This document shows positions 1 to 4,775 of a DNA stretch of 5,524 bases, in pieces (positions within the stretch are counted from its first letter, which is position 1; every line of letters starts with the position of its first letter). The notes under the pieces are model-generated. The model was not told the DNA's origin, did not search any database, and worked only from the letters and a program-made list of their open reading frames with translations. The position numbers were made by a program, and so were the translations under genes. This DNA is from Victivallales bacterium. Lineage in GTDB: Bacteria > Verrucomicrobiota > Lentisphaeria > Oligosphaerales > Oligosphaeraceae. The stretch lies in the NCBI GenBank assembly GCA_900769285.1, contig CAAGGB010000036.1:1-5524 (forward strand). The letters run 5' to 3'.

Positions 1-119
1 ATGGCGCGGGCCTTCTCGCGGGCCTTGGAGAGGGCGGGGAGGAGCATGGCGGCGAGGATGGCGATGATGGCGATGACGACCAGCAGCTCAATCAGGGTAA
101 AGGACTTGCGGTTTCTCAT
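1..119 (-). CDS. Type IV pilin/pseudopilin-like protein, N-terminus only (prepilin-type cleavage/methylation domain)
   Basis: Thirty-nine codons are visible before the gene runs off the left edge. The protein opens with a short basic leader (M-R-N-R-K-S), then FTLIELLVVIAIIAI and a hydrophobic helix ending near MLLPALSKAREKAR. This is a class III signal peptide: the prepilin peptidase cuts before Phe7, methylates it, and Glu11 is the conserved mature Glu5 used in pilus or pseudopilus assembly at the inner membrane. The residue before the cut is Ser6 rather than the usual Gly. The ATG at 119 is set by a strong Shine-Dalgarno AAGGAG at 130-125, five bases upstream. It has its own promoter (209-181) and is cut off from dnaB by the terminator at 273-222, so it is not part of the ribosomal cluster. 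The wording of the helix is typical of the many prepilin-type proteins of Lentisphaerota and Verrucomicrobiota. The C-terminal domain, and so the real role (pilus, secretion or surface protein), cannot be seen. Confidence 0.88.
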   Translation of the reverse strand, partial: MRNRKSFTLIELLVVIAIIAILAAMLLPALSKAREKARA

Positions 120-180
120 CTTGGCTCCTTCAGAGTATTCTTGGCATGACTTTGCGCGGACGTGAGTCGCACTTTGTCAT

Positions 181-209
181 ATTATACCAAAATTCGTCCT
201 CGAATTCAA
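181..209 (-). promoter_or_regulatory. Sigma70-type promoter of the pilin-like gene
   Basis: On the minus strand, TTGAAT at 209-204 (4 of 6 to consensus) is followed by a 17-nt spacer and a perfect TATAAT at 186-181. TG at 189-188 makes it an extended -10. Transcription should start near 175, giving a 5' UTR of about 55 nt before the ATG at 119. The spacer holds a perfect inverted repeat AATTCG-N4-CGAATT (191-206), which overlaps the -35 and could be an operator. Confidence 0.75.
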
Positions 210-221
210 GGGCTAAGGCAC

Positions 222-273
222 AAAAAAGGAGGGCCATCGGGATGCCGCCTACGGGGCGGACAGCCGATGGCCC
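222..273 (-). terminator. Intrinsic terminator of the intergenic transcription unit
   Basis: On the minus strand a perfect 10-bp stem pairs GGGCCATCGG (273-264) with CCGATGGCCC (240-231). An inner 5-bp stem (259-255 with 249-245) closes the loop. The outer stem is followed by TCC and six Ts (227-222). It ends transcription coming from 525 or from dnaB and lies just upstream of the pilin promoter. The left arm has a second possible partner upstream (423-415). Confidence 0.8.
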
Positions 274-310
274 ATGGGAACGGGGGTCCTGGCGACGCGC
301 CAGTCAGCCT

Positions 311-382
311 CTACTCACGGCTGAAGGGATTGAAGACCTGACCAAGAAACTCGCTGAGCATGTACGTGAGGATGCGTTTCAT
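311..382 (-). CDS. Possible 23-residue micro-protein or leader peptide
   Basis: An ATG at 382 opens 23 codons ending in TAG at 313-311. The peptide begins MKRILTYMLS and ends NPFSRE. It is basic at the front and hydrophobic to amphipathic in the middle (Ile, Leu, Phe, Val), so it could touch a membrane. A modest Shine-Dalgarno (AAGG at 391-388) lies five bases upstream of the ATG. The ORF sits between the structured 5' half of the intergenic transcript and its terminator, as a leader peptide or small regulatory peptide would. Two rival reading frames overlap it: 38 codons from an ATG at 431 to a stop at 315, and 13 codons from an ATG at 420 whose TGA (381-379) overlaps this ATG. With so few codons the coding call is weak, and the RNA itself may be the product. 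Confidence 0.3.
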   Translation of the reverse strand: MKRILTYMLSEFLGQVFNPFSRE

Positions 383-531
383 ACAAACCTTTCGTTGGGG
401 GTTGCCTTTCCCGAGGCCATCGGACAGGCATGGCTCTCACACCATCCAGCCGGCTGTCCGCGGACGCCTGTCGCCGCAGACCATTCACAGCCCTCGGAAT
501 GACTCCTGTCGCTTCAGGAGCGCATGAGGTC

Positions 532-560
532 AGTATAAACCGCACCAACGCGAATGTCAA
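532..560 (-). promoter_or_regulatory. Strong sigma70-type promoter in the dnaB-pilin gap
   Basis: On the minus strand a perfect -35 TTGACA (560-555) is followed by a 17-nt spacer and TATACT (537-532, 5 of 6 to consensus). The expected start is near 525. It lies 42 bases past the dnaB stop, has no annotated-size gene below it, and therefore points to the intergenic transcript. Tandem AATTCG copies (568-579) lie just upstream of the -35. Confidence 0.75.
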
Positions 561-561
561 G

Positions 562-601
562 CCCAAAAATTCGAATTCGGGTGATTTTTTCAGGTTTTGG
601 G
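562..601 (-). other. AT-rich inverted repeat just after dnaB
   Basis: CCCAAAA (601-595) can pair with TTTTGGG (568-562) immediately after the dnaB stop codon. The stem is AT-rich and is not followed by a T run, so it is a poor terminator. It may slow exonucleases or be a weak end for dnaB mRNA. The better end is the terminator at 273-222. Confidence 0.3.
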
Positions 602-2026
602 TCAGAAATTCTGCGGGACATCGGCGTCGTCGACCTTGGCCTTGTTCTCGAAGCGGGTGTATTTGGGGAAGAAGAGCATCTCCTGCCGTCCGGTGGAGCC
701 GTTTCGGTTCTTGGCTATGATGACCTCGGCGGGGAGTCCGGAGTTGTCGTCCTCCTTGAGCTCCATCTGCTTCTCGCGCTCGCGGTGGAGGAGCGCGACG
801 ACGTCGGCGTCCTGCTCGATGGCGCCGGACTCGCGGAGGTGGCTGAGCTTGGGTGTCTCGCCCTGCTCGGCCATGCGGTTGAGCTGCGCGAGGACGACGA
901 CGGGGATGTCGAGCTCCTTGGCCATGGCCTTGAGTGAGCCGGAGATCATGGAGACCTCGTTCTCGCGGCTGGCGTTGCTCTTGGTCTGGGCGCGGATGAG
1001 CTGGAGGTAGTCGATGAAGATGACCTTGACGCCGTACTTGGAGCACATGCGGCGTGCCTTGGCGCGGAGCTCGAGGATATCGATGGCGCCAGTGTCGTCG
1101 ATGACGAGGCTGGCCTTCTTGAGCGCGGCGGCGGCCTGCATGACCTCATTCCAGCGGGCGGAGTTGATCTGGCCATTGCTGCGGAATTCGGAGAGGCTGG
1201 TACGGGAGAGGCTGCAGATCATGCGGAGGATGAGCTGCAGCGCCGGCATCTCCAGGCTGAAGATGCCGACGGGCACCGCGCCCGACGGCGACATCGCGAT
1301 GTTCGTCGCGATGTTCAGCGCGAACGCCGTCTTGCCGATGGAGGGGCGCGCCGCGATGACGAACAGCTCGCCCGGCTTCAGGCCGGTGATCATGCGGTCC
1401 ATGTCGTAGCCGGTGCGCAGCCCCATCACCTCCGCGTTGTTGTGGATAAGCTTGTCCAGGTAGTCGATGGCCTCGCGCACCAGCGGCTGCACCAGCTGCA
1501 GGTCCTTCGTCTCGTTGAGCCCCGTCACCTCGAAGATGCGCTGCTCGATGGCGTCCAGCAGCGTCCGCACGTCGTCCGGCGCGTCGTAGCAGCGCGTCAG
1601 CGTCTCGCTGCAGACGGCGATGATGTGCCGCAGGATGGCGTTCTGCTTGACGATGTCGACGTAGAAGTCGATGTTGGCGATGGTGGGCACGGCGTCCATG
1701 AGCTGGACGAGGTAGTCGCGCCCGCCGGCCTCCTCGAGATGGCCGGCGCGCTCCAGGCAGTCGGCGAGGACGACCGCGTCGATGGCCGTCTCGCTGCGGG
1801 TGCCGACCAGCTCCACCATCGCGTCGAAGATGAGCTGGTGCGCGGGGCGGTAGAAGGCGTTGGGGATGCGCAGCTGACCCAGCGCCACGCTCGCCGCCTC
1901 CGGCGAGCAGAGCATCGCCCCCAGCACCGACACCTCCGCCTCCTCGTTGTGGGGCTTCGGGCGGTCAAACGTCAGCCCCGACGGCATCCGGACGCCGCCG
2001 CCATTCGCTCCGCTTCGCTCTTCCAT
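602..2026 (-). CDS. dnaB: Replicative DNA helicase DnaB
   Basis: DnaB is the hexameric ATP-driven 5'-3' helicase that unwinds DNA at the fork and contacts primase and the loader. From the ATG at 2026 the protein has 474 residues, close to the 471 of E. coli. The N-terminal helical domain starts at PHNEEAEVSVLGAM (about 25-38). A linker leads to the RecA-like domain with Walker A ARPSIGKT (226-233), the catalytic Glu in FSLEMP (about 259), Walker B VIFIDYL (335-341), the AQLNR segment (380-384) and the arginine-finger region KNRNGSTG (439-446). It ends VPQNF. There is no intein and no frameshift. The start is uncertain: the frame is open to a GTG at 2083, and a further ATG at 1987 would give 461 residues. 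I prefer 2026 because a purine-rich AAGGGAG lies upstream, though 13 bases away. It follows rplI but is separated from it by a strong terminator, and I see no convincing promoter of its own. Confidence 0.95.
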   Translation of the reverse strand: MEERSGANGGGVRMPSGLTFDRPKPHNEEAEVSVLGAMLCSPEAASVALGQLRIPNAFYRPAHQLIFDAMVELVGTRSETAIDAVVLADCLERAGHLEEAGGRDYLVQLMDAVPTIANIDFYVDIVKQNAILRHIIAVCSETLTRCYDAPDDVRTLLDAIEQRIFEVTGLNETKDLQLVQPLVREAIDYLDKLIHNNAEVMGLRTGYDMDRMITGLKPGELFVIAARPSIGKTAFALNIATNIAMSPSGAVPVGIFSLEMPALQLILRMICSLSRTSLSEFRSNGQINSARWNEVMQAAAALKKASLVIDDTGAIDILELRAKARRMCSKYGVKVIFIDYLQLIRAQTKSNASRENEVSMISGSLKAMAKELDIPVVVLAQLNRMAEQGETPKLSHLRESGAIEQDADVVALLHREREKQMELKEDDNSGLPAEVIIAKNRNGSTGRQEMLFFPKYTRFENKAKVDDADVPQNF

Positions 2027-2103
2027 CGATTCCAGCTCGCTCCCTTCCTGCTCGCGCACCGCATCTGCCCACGGCACGCACACACATCACACAACACTCA
2101 GAC

Positions 2104-2146
2104 AAAAAAACAGCCGCGCCCGAGCCGGGGACGGCTTGGGCGCGGC
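2104..2146 (-). terminator. Intrinsic terminator after rplI
   Basis: On the minus strand a 14-bp stem with one mismatch (2146-2133 with 2126-2113) closes a 6-nt loop and is followed by TG and seven Ts (2110-2104). This is a textbook rho-independent terminator and ends the ribosomal cluster before dnaB. Confidence 0.9.
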
Positions 2147-2158
2147 CGACGGGCCGCA

Positions 2159-2190
2159 TCCCCGCGACGGCCAGGCGGACGACGCGGGGA
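2159..2190 (-). other. Stem-loop between rplI stop and its terminator
   Basis: TCCCCGCG (2190-2183) pairs perfectly with CGCGGGGA (2166-2159) around a 16-nt loop, 11 bases past the rplI stop. No T run follows. It may protect the 3' end of the message or assist the terminator next to it. Confidence 0.4.
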
Positions 2191-2201
2191 CAGCATCAGG
2201 C

Positions 2202-2657
2202 TCAGGCGTCGTCGCGGACGACCTTGACCTTGATGTTCGCGGTGACCTCGGCGTGCAGACGGACGGGCACGTCGAAGGAGCCCAGCTCACGCAGCGGAGC
2301 CGCGAGCTCGATGGCGCCCTTGTCCAGCTCCACGCCCTGCTCGGCGAGGTTCTGGAGAATCTGGGACGCGCTGACGGAGCCGTACAGCTTGTCGTCCTCG
2401 CCGGCCTTGACGGCGATGGTGACGACCAGCTTGGCGATCTTCTCGGCCATGGCCTTCGCGACGTTGACGCGCTCCTCGTGCTCCTTCTGGAGACGGAGCT
2501 TCTTCGCCTCGATGCGCTTCAGTGCGCCGGTGGTGACGTACTCGGCCTTCTTGCGGGGGATCAGGTAGTTGCGGGCGTAGCCATCCGCAACGTGCACCTG
2601 GTCGCCGATCTTGCCGAGGTCGGCGACGTCTTCGATGAGGATAAGTTCGACGGACAT
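2202..2657 (-). CDS. rplI: 50S ribosomal protein L9 (bL9)
   Basis: bL9 binds 23S rRNA near the base of the L1 stalk and bridges neighbouring ribosomes through its long helix. The 151-residue product matches the usual length of about 149. The N-terminal domain carries the family signature DGYARNYLIP (25-34) after VADLGKIGDQV. A charged connecting helix rich in Lys, Glu and Arg follows (about 42-75), then the C-terminal domain with LYGSVSASQI. The frame is open to 2702, but the ATG at 2657 gives the conserved MSVELILIEDV start and has AAGGAG (2671-2666) eight bases upstream. It lies 22 bases after rpsR, so the two are cotranscribed, and it is the last gene before the terminator at 2146-2104. 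Confidence 0.97.
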   Translation of the reverse strand: MSVELILIEDVADLGKIGDQVHVADGYARNYLIPRKKAEYVTTGALKRIEAKKLRLQKEHEERVNVAKAMAEKIAKLVVTIAVKAGEDDKLYGSVSASQILQNLAEQGVELDKGAIELAAPLRELGSFDVPVRLHAEVTANIKVKVVRDDA

Positions 2658-2679
2658 TCTCGTAGCTCCTTCCAGTTGA

Positions 2680-2913
2680 TCAGAGAACCAGGGCCAGGAC
2701 ACGGGCGCGCTTGACGGCGATGGCCAGCATCTTCTGGTGCTTGTAGCAGTTGCCCGTGATGCGGCGAGGCAGAATCTTGCCGCCTTCCGTCTGGTAGTGC
2801 TTGATCAGCTCGACGTCCTTGAAGTCAATCTTGAAAATCTTGTTCTCGCACAGACGGCAGACCTTCTGACGAACGATCTTGCGGCGGCGGCGACGCGGTT
2901 TCATGGTTTTCAT
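2680..2913 (-). CDS. rpsR: 30S ribosomal protein S18 (bS18), zinc-ribbon form
   Basis: bS18 pairs with bS6 on the platform of the 30S subunit. The 77-residue protein has a basic head (PRRRRRK), then Cys19-X2-Cys22 and Cys56-X2-His59, followed by the basic tail typical of the family (LPRRITGN before Cys56, then the KHQ motif). The four metal-ligand positions mark the zinc-binding (C+) form of S18, whereas many bacteria have lost them. An ATG three codons in (2904) is a second possible start. No strong Shine-Dalgarno stands at normal spacing before either one: AAGG lies 14 bases upstream of 2913. It follows ssb by 71 bases with a strong hairpin between them and precedes rplI by 22 bases. Its base composition is less GC-rich than the neighbours, as often seen in highly expressed Lys-rich ribosomal genes. 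Confidence 0.97.
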   Translation of the reverse strand: MKTMKPRRRRRKIVRQKVCRLCENKIFKIDFKDVELIKHYQTEGGKILPRRITGNCYKHQKMLAIAVKRARVLALVL

Positions 2914-2946
2914 GCTAATGCTCTATGCCTTCTTATGAGGTTTGCC

Positions 2947-2975
2947 TGGCCGGCTGGGCCCGGAGGCGCCGGCCA
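2947..2975 (-). promoter_or_regulatory. Strong hairpin in the ssb-rpsR spacer
   Basis: TGGCCGGC (2975-2968) pairs perfectly with GCCGGCCA (2954-2947) around a 13-nt GC-rich loop, starting 9 bases after the ssb stop. No T run follows, so it is not a normal terminator. It could set the ratio of ssb to rpsR message, by RNase processing or by binding the bS6:bS18 pair, which is known to bind its own operon mRNA in other bacteria. That link is inference. Confidence 0.4.
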
Positions 2976-2984
2976 CGGCGCTGG

Positions 2985-3482
2985 TTAAAAGGGTGACTCC
3001 GGCGTGTCGTCGCTGATGGGCTGGAACGCGGGCATCGGCGCACCGGGCTGCTGCGGCGGCGGAACGGCGCCGAACGCGCCGCCCTGCGGGCCGGGCTGGT
3101 AGGGCTGCTGCCCGCCGGCCGACTCCTCGCCGTAGCCCGCGCCACGGTTGGGCGCCCCAAGCAACTGGATGCTCTCGGCCGTCACCGACAGGCGGCTCCG
3201 GCGGGCGCCGGTGTCGCGGTCCTGCCACTGGTCGAACTTCAGGCGACCCTCCACAAACAGCGGGTTGCCCTTGCGGCAGTACTGCGCCACCACCTCGCCC
3301 GTGCGGCCCCAGGCCTCCACGTCCACGAACAGCACCTCCTCGCGCTGCTCGTTGCGAGCCGTCAGGTACTGGCGGCTCACCGCCAGCCCGAACGCGACCA
3401 CACTCTGACCGCCATTCGTCTGGCGGGTCTCCGGATCACGGGTCAGGTTGCCTATCAGCAACACCTTGTTGAATGACGCCAT
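2985..3482 (-). CDS. ssb: Single-stranded DNA-binding protein
   Basis: SSB coats single-stranded DNA at forks and repair sites as an OB-fold oligomer, and recruits partners through its acidic tail. The 165-residue protein has an OB fold over about 1-109 (FNKVLLIGNLTRDPE, then FVDVEAWGRTGE and GNPLFVEGRLKFDQW). A low-complexity Gly/Pro/Gln linker spans about 110-156, and the tail is SDDTPESPF. The last two residues, Pro-Phe, are the docking tip used by partner proteins. Two Asp and one Glu give a milder acidic tail than the E. coli DDDIPF. The ATG at 3482 has GAGGAG (3497-3492) nine bases upstream. Its position between rpsF and rpsR matches the common rpsF-ssb-rpsR arrangement. Spacers of 133 and 71 bases flank it, and both carry the same 12-bp word. 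Confidence 0.97.
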   Translation of the reverse strand: MASFNKVLLIGNLTRDPETRQTNGGQSVVAFGLAVSRQYLTARNEQREEVLFVDVEAWGRTGEVVAQYCRKGNPLFVEGRLKFDQWQDRDTGARRSRLSVTAESIQLLGAPNRGAGYGEESAGGQQPYQPGPQGGAFGAVPPPQQPGAPMPAFQPISDDTPESPF

Positions 3483-3615
3483 CGCTGTGGACTCCTCGGC
3501 TGGCTGCCTGCTTGGTTGACGGCTCTCTCGCGCTCAGCTCATGCCCTCCCGCCAGACACGCTCACGCGGCTGGCCGGCTGGCTGACACGCCTCTCCTTCA
3601 GTCTGACGGGGAGCC
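3483..3615 (-). other. rpsF-ssb spacer with short GC repeats
   Basis: These 133 bases hold no gene I can support. On the plus strand CGGCTGGCTG occurs twice (3497-3506 and 3575-3584), and CTGGCCGGCTGG (3570-3581) recurs in the ssb-rpsR spacer at 2946-2957. No clear promoter or T-run terminator is present, so rpsF and ssb are probably cotranscribed. Confidence 0.4.
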
Positions 3616-4044
3616 TCAGTTGCTCTCCTTCTCCTCGCGCTGCTCGCGGAAGCCGCCGCCGTAGGGGCGCTCGTCGCGGTCGAAGCCCTCGCCGAACGTG
3701 TCGTCACGGAACAGCTTGTCGCGGTTCTCGGAGGGGCTGAACACATCGTCGTCCTGGCCGTCCTCGAAGAGGAAGAAGACCAGCCGCAGCACGGACGGGT
3801 TCAGGCGGTAGAAGTCCTTCACCTTGGCCACGGCCTCGGGGTCCATGGTGACCACGTAGTCCCAGTAGAGACCCGTCTTCTGCTTCTTGATGGGGTAGGC
3901 GAACACCTTGCTGCCCAAATCCTTGACACGCTCGATCGTGGCGCCGTTCGCCTTGAGCGTCTCCTGGATGGTGGTGTCAAAGGCACCGCCGTTGCCCTCG
4001 ACTTTGCGCGGGTCGAGGATGAAAACCGCTTCGTACTTTCTCAA
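3616..4044 (-). CDS. rpsF: 30S ribosomal protein S6 (bS6)
   Basis: bS6 binds 16S rRNA in the platform together with bS18. Read from a TTG at 4044 the protein has 142 residues and opens (M)RKYEAVFILDP, the normal bS6 start. The ferredoxin-like fold continues through LGSKVFAYPIKKQKTGLYWDY and FYRLNPSVLRLVF, ending near residue 94. A charged, Asp/Glu/Arg-rich tail follows (about 95-142), comparable in place to the acidic tail of E. coli S6 but longer and more mixed. The TTG start is supported by AAGGAG seven bases upstream (4057-4052) and by the homology start. The frame is open further upstream only to a GTG at 4098, which would add 18 residues of unlike sequence. The TTG overlaps the pth stop codon (TTGA at 4044-4041), which suggests translational coupling. 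Confidence 0.95.
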   Translation of the reverse strand: MRKYEAVFILDPRKVEGNGGAFDTTIQETLKANGATIERVKDLGSKVFAYPIKKQKTGLYWDYVVTMDPEAVAKVKDFYRLNPSVLRLVFFLFEDGQDDDVFSPSENRDKLFRDDTFGEGFDRDERPYGGGFREQREEKESN

Positions 4045-4715
4045 CGTCGTTCTCCTTGTTCTTCGGCATGGTCTCTGTCCGGCGACCAGACGTTGCACCG
4101 CCGCATGGCGGCGTCCAGCCCCTGCGCCACGGCCAGCTCCGCCATCTCGGCGGCGGCCGGCAGCACCCGGGCCAGCAGCGTCCTCTCGTCGGAAGTCCAG
4201 CGCCCCAGCACATGCTCGATGGTGCCGGAGCCGCTGTCCTGCGGTCTCCCAATACCGGCCCGCAGACGCGGCACAGCCTGCGTCCCGAGCCCGGCCAGGA
4301 TGGAGCGGAGACCCCTCTGGCCGCCGTCGGAGCCGCCCGGACGCATCCGGAGCCGCCCCAGCGGCAGGTCAAGGCAGTCCTGGATGACCAGCACCTCGGA
4401 AGGGGAGATCCCGAGATGCCCGGTCACGCGCACCACCGCCTCGCCGCTCGCGTTCATGTAGGTCATCGGGCGCAGCAGCAGGCACTCCCCGCCTCCGGCG
4501 AGCCGCACCTCGTGCAGCTCCCCGTTGCCGGGCTGCCATGCCGCCGCCCGCGACGACCCCGCCCGCGCCAGCAGCGCCTCCGCGACCTGGAACCCCAGGT
4601 TGTGGCGCGTGTCCGCGTACTCCGCCCCGGGGTTCCCCAGGCAGACCAGCAGACGCGCCCGCTGCGCGGCGGGCTCCGCCACGGGTGTGGCGGCGGCGGT
4701 CTCGGTGGTGTCCAT
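4041..4715 (-). CDS. pth: Peptidyl-tRNA hydrolase
   Basis: Pth cleaves the ester bond of peptidyl-tRNAs that drop off the ribosome, recycling tRNA in the cytoplasm. The 224-residue protein has an N-terminal extension of about 20 residues rich in Ala and Thr, then LLVCLGNPG (Asn28, E. coli Asn10), TRHNLGF with the catalytic His38 (E. coli His20), PMTYMNASG (Asn88, E. coli Asn68) and QDCLDLPLG with Asp113 (E. coli Asp93). In the next motif it reads GGQRGLRS where E. coli has GGHNGLK, so the His113 and Asn114 positions are Gln133 and Arg134. Similar GGQ(R/K)G wording occurs, as I recall, in other PVC bacteria. The ATG at 4715 has GGAAGG five bases upstream, and a GTG directly before it is less likely. 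It lies 60 bases below rplY, and its stop overlaps the rpsF start. Confidence 0.96.
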   Translation of the reverse strand: MDTTETAAATPVAEPAAQRARLLVCLGNPGAEYADTRHNLGFQVAEALLARAGSSRAAAWQPGNGELHEVRLAGGGECLLLRPMTYMNASGEAVVRVTGHLGISPSEVLVIQDCLDLPLGRLRMRPGGSDGGQRGLRSILAGLGTQAVPRLRAGIGRPQDSGSGTIEHVLGRWTSDERTLLARVLPAAAEMAELAVAQGLDAAMRRCNVWSPDRDHAEEQGERR

Positions 4716-4775
4716 CACAGCCTTCCGGCGACGGCGCCTTCGTGGGGCGTCGCGCCGGCCTTCGTCACATCATCC

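Larger units (their letters stand above)
222..525 (-). ncRNA. Candidate structured RNA or short-ORF transcript of about 300 nt, unrecognised
   Basis: No family is recognised. A strong promoter (560-532) and an intrinsic terminator (273-222) define a transcript of about 304 nt in the dnaB-pilin gap. Read 5' to 3' it shows a hairpin CTCCTG/CAGGAG (520-515 with 508-503) and a closing stem CCGAGG/CCTCGG (497-492 with 416-411). Inside that stem lie TCTGCGG/CCGCGGA (480-474 with 463-457, one G-U) and CGGACAG/CTGTCCG (460-454 with 427-421). Near the end are TCAGCC/GGCTGA (324-319 with 309-304) and CTGGCG/CGCCAG (303-298 with 294-289), then the terminator stem. The two inner helices share bases 460-457, and other arms have long-range alternative partners. 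It may be a regulatory RNA, a leader that attenuates read-through into the pilin gene, or an mRNA for a micro-protein. I did not find the conserved elements of tmRNA, RNase P RNA or SRP RNA. Confidence 0.5.

Noticed and set aside
315..431. Minus-strand frame of 38 codons overlapping the 23-codon ORF
   Set aside because: It has no properly spaced Shine-Dalgarno and a Pro/Arg/His-rich low-information product. It is the tail of a long shadow frame running back into dnaB. Kept only as a rival frame.
146..502. Plus-strand frame of 118 codons in the dnaB-pilin gap
   Set aside because: It has no Shine-Dalgarno and no domain, and it runs across the pilin promoter and the intergenic terminator of the other strand.
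222..525. Known housekeeping RNA (tmRNA, RNase P RNA, SRP RNA, 6S RNA) or a T-box/glycine riboswitch
   Set aside because: I saw no tRNA-like ends, no RNase P GAGGAAAGUCC-type core, no SRP GGAAGGAAGC-like loop, no T-box UGGN bulge context and no glycine-aptamer core. 6S is harder to exclude by eye, but the length and multi-hairpin layout do not fit well.
1442..2227. Plus-strand open frame of 261 codons opposite dnaB
   Set aside because: It is a shadow of the dnaB coding strand, rich in Arg, His and Val with no recognisable domain, and it runs through the rplI terminator.
3534..3542. Two-codon ORF (ATG AGC TGA) after GGGAGG in the rpsF-ssb spacer
   Set aside because: The Shine-Dalgarno spacing is too short, and so small an ORF is expected by chance.
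4719..4775. Possible GCGACG/CGTCGC stem between rplY and pth
   Set aside because: It is short, has no T run and is expected by chance in DNA this GC-rich.
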